DNA of 10,075 nucleotides from contig DAIEML010000069.1 in the NCBI GenBank assembly GCA_027349615.1, positions 1 to 10,075 on the forward strand, given 5' to 3'. This stretch comes from Ignavibacteriales bacterium. Lineage in GTDB: Bacteria > Bacteroidota > Ignavibacteria > Ignavibacteriales > Ignavibacteriaceae. Made by a program: the position numbers and the translations under genes. Below the pieces are notes generated by a model that worked only from the letters and a program-made list of their open reading frames with translations, ran no database searches and was not told where the DNA came from. This document shows, in pieces, positions 6,234-10,075 of this stretch; position 1 is the first letter of the stretch; each line of letters opens with the position of its first letter.

Positions 6234-8440
6234 TGTTCATCTTGTTTTTCGTCGATACCTTTTTCCATCTCGTCCTGTTTGGGATATCTAATCCTTCGAT
6301 GATGCTGGCCGACTAAAATACCAACGAAAGCTTCTTTTATTTTATTTAAATCGCTGAATGTTATCGGCGATTCGTTAAGCTGTCCATCATCAACACGATT
6401 TTGAAGAATGCTTTCTATTAAGTTTTCTACTTTTACTGGGTCAGGCTCTTCGATTGATCTAACTGCTGATTCGCAGCCGTCTGCCAACATAATAATTGCA
6501 GTTTCTTTAGAGTTCGGTCTTGGTCCTGGATATTTATATTCTTCAATATCAACCTTTTCTTCGCCGTAAAGTTTTTTAGCTTTTTCATAAAAATATGTCA
6601 TTACCATCGTACCGTGATGCATAGGAATAAAATCAATTATTTCTTGAGGAATATTATTTTCTTCTGCAAGAGAAATTCCTTCCTTAACATGCTTCGCAAT
6701 TAAGCTAACGCTTTCTTCCGGCGTAAGATTTTCATGAATATTCTGATTGTTCAATTGATTTTCAACAAAATTATGCGGCGTTATTGTTTTGCCAATGTCG
6801 TGATAATAAGCTCCGACTCGTGCTAAAAGAGGATTTGCCTTAATGCTTTCAGCTGCAGATTCAGCAAGTGTTCCCATTGTCATTGAATGATTAAAAGTTC
6901 CTGGTGCACGTCTAGCAAGTTCTTTTAGCAATGGTCGATCGAAATTTGAAAGTTCGAGCAGCGTTAAGTCGGTTGTTATCTTAAATAATCTTTCAAAGAA
7001 AATTAATAAACCGTAAGTAAGAACTGGGCTAATCAAAGCGTTCGATCCTGCAAAGGCCGCTTCAATTAAAATATTTTCAACTGAGGCATATCTTTCTAAT
7101 CCGAAGGCAAGAATTGCAACTAAATATCCAATTAGAATGTAAAGAAAAGATCGAAAAATTTGCGAACGATTTTTAATATCGCGAACAGTATAAACAGAAA
7201 GCGCACCGGCAAATAAATTCATTGCAGCAAAAGAATAATCATTTCCTCTTAATGCACCGGTGATAAGTACAATTACTACAGTTGAATAGAATCCGACTCG
7301 CGAATCGAAAATAATCGTAAGCAGCATCGAGACAACGGGAATGAAAATTAAAAATTGAAGCGGTGCGTCGATAGGTATTTGGTCAACTAAAAATGTTATA
7401 AAAGAAATAAATACGAAATTAATTAGGATAAGTAGAATTTTCTGGTTGTCGTTAAAAATTTTTTTTCTAAATAGAAAAAGGTAAATTGTTAGAAGTGTAA
7501 ATAAGAATGCAAGATGAAGAATTTTTCCTAAAAATTGTAAAAAATTTCCTTCACCACCGACTTGTTCGCCTTTTGCTAATTTGTAAGATTCAATTTTTAA
7601 CTTTGCTTCTTTTGTAACTCGATCATGTTTGGCAATTATTCTTTCGTTCTCGTTTACAATTCCGCTGTATTGGGAAACATTATTTTGTGCTTGAGAAATT
7701 TCTTGCTGCGTTAGCCTTGGACTGTAAATTAAATTAGGAAAAATAAAATGTGAGGCATATTCAATTAGCGCTTGTTTTATGTTAGTTTGAAAATTCATAT
7801 TGCTTATTGAATTGCCTACATCGCTTTGGGCGGAAGAAAGATCAAGCATGCTGCTAAGCTTTACGATACGGTCTACATTGCCAGTTCTTATTGCAATGCT
7901 GTCATGGTTAATTTGTGAAGAATCCTGATTTAGAATTCCAAATCCATATATAATATTTATTTCATCTTGCACGACTTCAAATAATCTTGACAGATTTATA
8001 TGTTTTGATATAAGTGCATTTCTTTCATCTTTCTTCAAAATTTTAAAAGTATTAAATGACTCAGTGCTCAAGAAAGTTGGGTTGAAATCTTTTAGAGTAT
8101 CGTTAGATAAAACACTGTCAATAATTTGAAGCAGAAATTTGTTGTAATTTTTAAGAGAATCGCTGGCAATTTTTGATTCGTCATCTTTTCTTGTAAATAC
8201 CGGATAAACTTCAGCAGCCGCAGTTCTTAACTCGGCTTTATAAACATCCGGATCTTTAAGAACAGGAAAACTGAATGGCGCAATTAGATCGTCATGAATC
8301 CAGATTGATCCAATTGAAACTTCTGATTCAATCGATTCGCCTTTTGGAAACATTAATGCAATTAAAATTATTGCTGATAATGCGAACAATAGCTTAATGC
8401 GCAAACTGCTTTTTAATTTTGATTGTTTCTTATCAGGCAT
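6230..8440 (-). CDS. pgpH: 7TM-HD family cyclic-di-AMP phosphodiesterase, PgpH-like
   Basis: The protein is 736 residues. The order is a short basic N terminus, one helix (about 14-30), an extracytoplasmic domain of about 270 residues ending in a charged, possibly coiled stretch (about 245-290), a seven-helix membrane block (about 303-485) and a cytoplasmic HD domain (about 498-712). The ELARRAPGTFNHS and YYHDIGK segments are typical of the YqfF/PgpH family. The metal ligands line up with those of Listeria PgpH: H518, H547-D548, H584, H608-H609 and D654. The protein is therefore expected to be active and to hydrolyse cyclic di-AMP to pApA. The last 15 residues are very acidic and lysine-rich. 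It is first in the operon, after a 188-base gap with a promoter candidate. ATG 8440 gives a normal N terminus but has no clear SD. The family call is firm; substrate specificity is taken from family knowledge. Confidence 0.9.
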   Translation of the reverse strand: MPDKKQSKLKSSLRIKLLFALSAIILIALMFPKGESIESEVSIGSIWIHDDLIAPFSFPVLKDPDVYKAELRTAAAEVYPVFTRKDDESKIASDSLKNYNKFLLQIIDSVLSNDTLKDFNPTFLSTESFNTFKILKKDERNALISKHINLSRLFEVVQDEINIIYGFGILNQDSSQINHDSIAIRTGNVDRIVKLSSMLDLSSAQSDVGNSISNMNFQTNIKQALIEYASHFIFPNLIYSPRLTQQEISQAQNNVSQYSGIVNENERIIAKHDRVTKEAKLKIESYKLAKGEQVGGEGNFLQFLGKILHLAFLFTLLTIYLFLFRKKIFNDNQKILLILINFVFISFITFLVDQIPIDAPLQFLIFIPVVSMLLTIIFDSRVGFYSTVVIVLITGALRGNDYSFAAMNLFAGALSVYTVRDIKNRSQIFRSFLYILIGYLVAILAFGLERYASVENILIEAAFAGSNALISPVLTYGLLIFFERLFKITTDLTLLELSNFDRPLLKELARRAPGTFNHSMTMGTLAESAAESIKANPLLARVGAYYHDIGKTITPHNFVENQLNNQNIHENLTPEESVSLIAKHVKEGISLAEENNIPQEIIDFIPMHHGTMVMTYFYEKAKKLYGEEKVDIEEYKYPGPRPNSKETAIIMLADGCESAVRSIEEPDPVKVENLIESILQNRVDDGQLNESPITFSDLNKIKEAFVGILVGQHHRRIRYPKQDEMEKGIDEKQDEQ

Positions 8441-8628
8441 TTATTTGTTAAAAAAATTTTTAATAATCTGAATTCTTTAAAATATATCTTATATAATTTT
8501 ATGGTTTTCTTACTATAATTTATAGCTTGTTAAATTAAATTGAAATAACAATAAATATTAAATTTTAGGCGCAAAATGTTTGTTTTATAGGAAAGAAAAT
8601 TAAAGTTTTCAATTAATGCAAGTGTTAA
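8441..8628. other. AT-rich intergenic gap between two transcription units
   Basis: This is the only real gap in the window, 188 bases. It holds the promoter candidate at 8584-8612 and a short AT palindrome at 8513-8525 (CTATAA-T-TTATAG). I see no open reading frame, RNA gene, riboswitch-like conserved element or convincing GC-rich terminator hairpin for the preceding genes. Confidence 0.6.
8584..8612 (-). promoter_or_regulatory. Candidate sigma70-type promoter for the six-gene operon
   Basis: On the minus strand TTGAAA (8612-8607) is separated by exactly 17 bases from TATAAA (8589-8584). Each hexamer matches its consensus at five of six positions. Transcription would begin near 8577, leaving a leader of about 135 bases before the pgpH start. 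The region is very AT-rich, so chance matches are common, and promoters in Bacteroidota proper have a different -7 motif (TAnnTTTG). Confidence 0.35.
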
Positions 8629-9042
8629 TTATTCGTTTCGGTAATTTTTAGAATAGGGAATTATAATAAAGTCATGAATCCCGACATCTGAAATTGAAAG
8701 ACCGTTTTTAAATGGAACGAAAAACAACCCTTGAGAGCTGCCGGTTTTTGTTTCATGAGGTTTTAAATTTCCTTTTAAATTTATTATATGTTTAAGTGTA
8801 TCAGATAAAAAAATCAAATCAAATTTATAATTCACTTCAAAATTATTCTTGTTAACAAGCTTTACAACCACGCCATCATTTAAATTATCTGCTTTTGTAT
8901 ACCATATAAAGTAGGCGATAACACTGTCTTTTTGGTATAAAAAAGTCCATGCACCGTGTTCAGGCATTAGTTCTTGGGCAAAGCCTTTGAAATTTAATAG
9001 AGAAGTCAGGACAAAAATAATTTTTATCCACCGGCTAAACAT
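8629..9042 (-). CDS. Small secreted protein of unknown function
   Basis: The protein is 137 residues and I do not recognise a named family. The N terminus has a basic start, a hydrophobic core (IKIIFVLTSLLNF) and a likely signal peptidase site after GFA, near residue 22, so it is probably periplasmic or exported. The mature part is beta-rich: VVVKLVNKNNFEVNYKFDLI, then NLKPHETKTGSSQGLFFVPF, then IHDFIIIPY. The pattern of strands with N-x-N turns and a late polar turn resembles small Ig-like sandwich domains, but this is only an impression. It has one free-standing start (ATG 9042), 26 bases after the GH2 stop, so it is probably co-transcribed with the glycosidase. It has no cysteine, lipobox or membrane anchor beyond the signal. 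Confidence 0.65.
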   Translation of the reverse strand: MFSRWIKIIFVLTSLLNFKGFAQELMPEHGAWTFLYQKDSVIAYFIWYTKADNLNDGVVVKLVNKNNFEVNYKFDLIFLSDTLKHIINLKGNLKPHETKTGSSQGLFFVPFKNGLSISDVGIHDFIIIPYSKNYRNE

Positions 9043-9068
9043 TTTTTTATTTCATTATTATAAAATTT

Positions 9069-10075
9069 TTATTCTACATTCCAACCAGAAATTTTTACTG
9101 AAGGATTTTTGTTTTCTAAATCTTTCTTATAAACATAACCGTGAATAGTTCGACTTTCTCCGGGAAGTAATGAGAAATAATTATCTTCCAGAAAAACCGG
9201 CAGAACTGGATTGTCTTCTTTCCCTTTGTTAATCATAACTTCAATTTGAAATGCTAATTTGCTCGAGGGATTTTTCAAGTTAATAGTGAAAAATTCTTTC
9301 TCGCCTTTGGACTCAAATTTGTTTTTAACATCTAATTTTACTTTTGGAAGATTATTCAGCTCAGTTAAATCAGCATACGTTTTTTCAGGTGTTACAAAAC
9401 CATTTGTCTTAGCAGTATCAAGTTCATCTTTTGCAGTTGATAAACAATAGAAGTTATCACTGATCATTTTATTTTCTTCAAACAATTTCAAATCAACAAA
9501 ATACGTTTTGCTTAAGTTGGAAAAATCCGGAAGCTGCAATATTTGTTTAGAAATATTTGATGATAAATCTACCGAGATATTTTTTGAAAACTTTTTTAAA
9601 AGGTCAAAATTCAAAACTTCAATTTTTGCTTTTAAGTTTTTATAATCTTTTAAAGTATTGTTGATTACATCGATACCTTTTGTTTCATAATTATATTGAA
9701 TGTGAACAGGCTCGCCAGCTTTTCTTGCGCCGTAAAACGCACCTGTCGGCATTAAATAAAAATCATAAAGCTGCCACCAAAGTTTTGGCCAAGCAGAATT
9801 GTACATCCATTGAATAACTCCGGTAGATTTAAATTTGTTGGCATCAAAAGCTTCATACATTGCCCGCATTGCTTCGTAATTTGTATACTGTGCTTTGCGT
9901 TCATAATCGTCCAAACTTGCTGGTGCACCAAGCCGTTTATCAATTGCTTCATTATATGTTGTAAGATTTTCAAATCTAAATCTGCTGCAATGATAAACAA
10001 TTTGAAAAATGAAATTGAGGCTGGGATTGATCTTTCCAAACTTCATATGCCGGTCGGTTTGAAGATTGGCGAGAT
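9069..10075 (-). CDS. C-terminal part of a GH2 glycosidase, exo-beta-D-glucosaminidase/beta-mannosidase type (5' end outside window)
   Basis: The frame remains open to the right edge, so only the last 335 or so codons are present. The ATG at 10046 is probably internal. The end of the catalytic barrel is recognisable: NLTTYNEAIDKRLGAP, SLDDYERKAQYTNYEAMR, then GVIQWMYNSAWPKLWWQLYD at about 9756-9815, close to the CsxA-type exo-glucosaminidase pattern. Beta-sandwich domains follow, with the family C-terminal landmarks NFYCLS, YADLTELNNLP, LPVFLEDNYFSLLPGESRTI and a final ISGWNVE. Such enzymes remove terminal glucosamine or mannose from chitosan-like or mannan-type glycans, and are usually secreted. 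The acid/base and nucleophile glutamates lie outside the window, so specificity cannot be decided. The first 30 or so visible residues fit the family poorly. This may be divergence, or a frame problem near 10000-10040. Confidence 0.85.
   Translation of the reverse strand, partial: LANLQTDRHMKFGKINPSLNFIFQIVYHCSRFRFENLTTYNEAIDKRLGAPASLDDYERKAQYTNYEAMRAMYEAFDANKFKSTGVIQWMYNSAWPKLWWQLYDFYLMPTGAFYGARKAGEPVHIQYNYETKGIDVINNTLKDYKNLKAKIEVLNFDLLKKFSKNISVDLSSNISKQILQLPDFSNLSKTYFVDLKLFEENKMISDNFYCLSTAKDELDTAKTNGFVTPEKTYADLTELNNLPKVKLDVKNKFESKGEKEFFTINLKNPSSKLAFQIEVMINKGKEDNPVLPVFLEDNYFSLLPGESRTIHGYVYKKDLENKNPSVKISGWNVE

Noticed and set aside
8513..8525. Perfect short palindrome CTATAA-T-TTATAG as an operator.
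   Set aside because: It consists almost only of A and T in a very AT-rich gap, so chance is a sufficient explanation, and no regulator gene is nearby.
9752..10039. Minus-strand frame of 95 codons.
   Set aside because: It overlaps the GH2 coding frame, which carries clear family motifs over the same bases.

Overview
The window is AT-rich (roughly one third G+C by eye). Every gene I can support lies on the minus strand, so transcription runs from high to low coordinates. Gram-negative envelope genes, weak Shine-Dalgarno sites, a GH2 exo-glycosidase of the CsxA type and a PgpH-type HD phosphohydrolase suggest a Bacteroidota/Ignavibacteriota (FCB-group) bacterium. This is an inference from gene content; there is no rRNA to confirm it.

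Right end (10075 to 8629): the C-terminal part of a GH2 glycosidase runs in from outside the window, followed after 26 bases by a 137-residue secreted protein of unknown function. A 188-base AT-rich gap (8628 to 8441) follows. It holds a sigma70-like promoter candidate and no gene.

Main operon (8440 to beyond position 1): six genes are packed almost without gaps, and most overlap. In transcription order they are a 7TM HD-domain cyclic-di-AMP phosphodiesterase (PgpH-like), XerD tyrosine recombinase, a compact M50 site-2-type membrane protease, a beta-propeller-like lipoprotein, an MsbA-like ABC exporter, and an O-antigen ligase-family membrane protein cut off by the left edge. The last three genes look like a lipid/glycan export and ligation set at the inner membrane. 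The exporter would flip a lipid-linked substrate such as lipid A core, and the ligase would join a lipid-linked glycan to an acceptor on the periplasmic side. The first genes are housekeeping or signalling functions that may only share the transcript.

The most striking observation is in the gene at 1 to 1785. Nine N-terminal membrane helices and the ligase signature (R-x3-W, DHPIFGVG, H-M-H-N-N) are separated by about 290 residues. That insert reads as seven repeats of about 40 residues, which fits a seven-bladed beta-propeller placed in the large periplasmic catalytic loop. A second propeller-like protein, a lipoprotein, is encoded two genes upstream. I know of no described ligase with this architecture.
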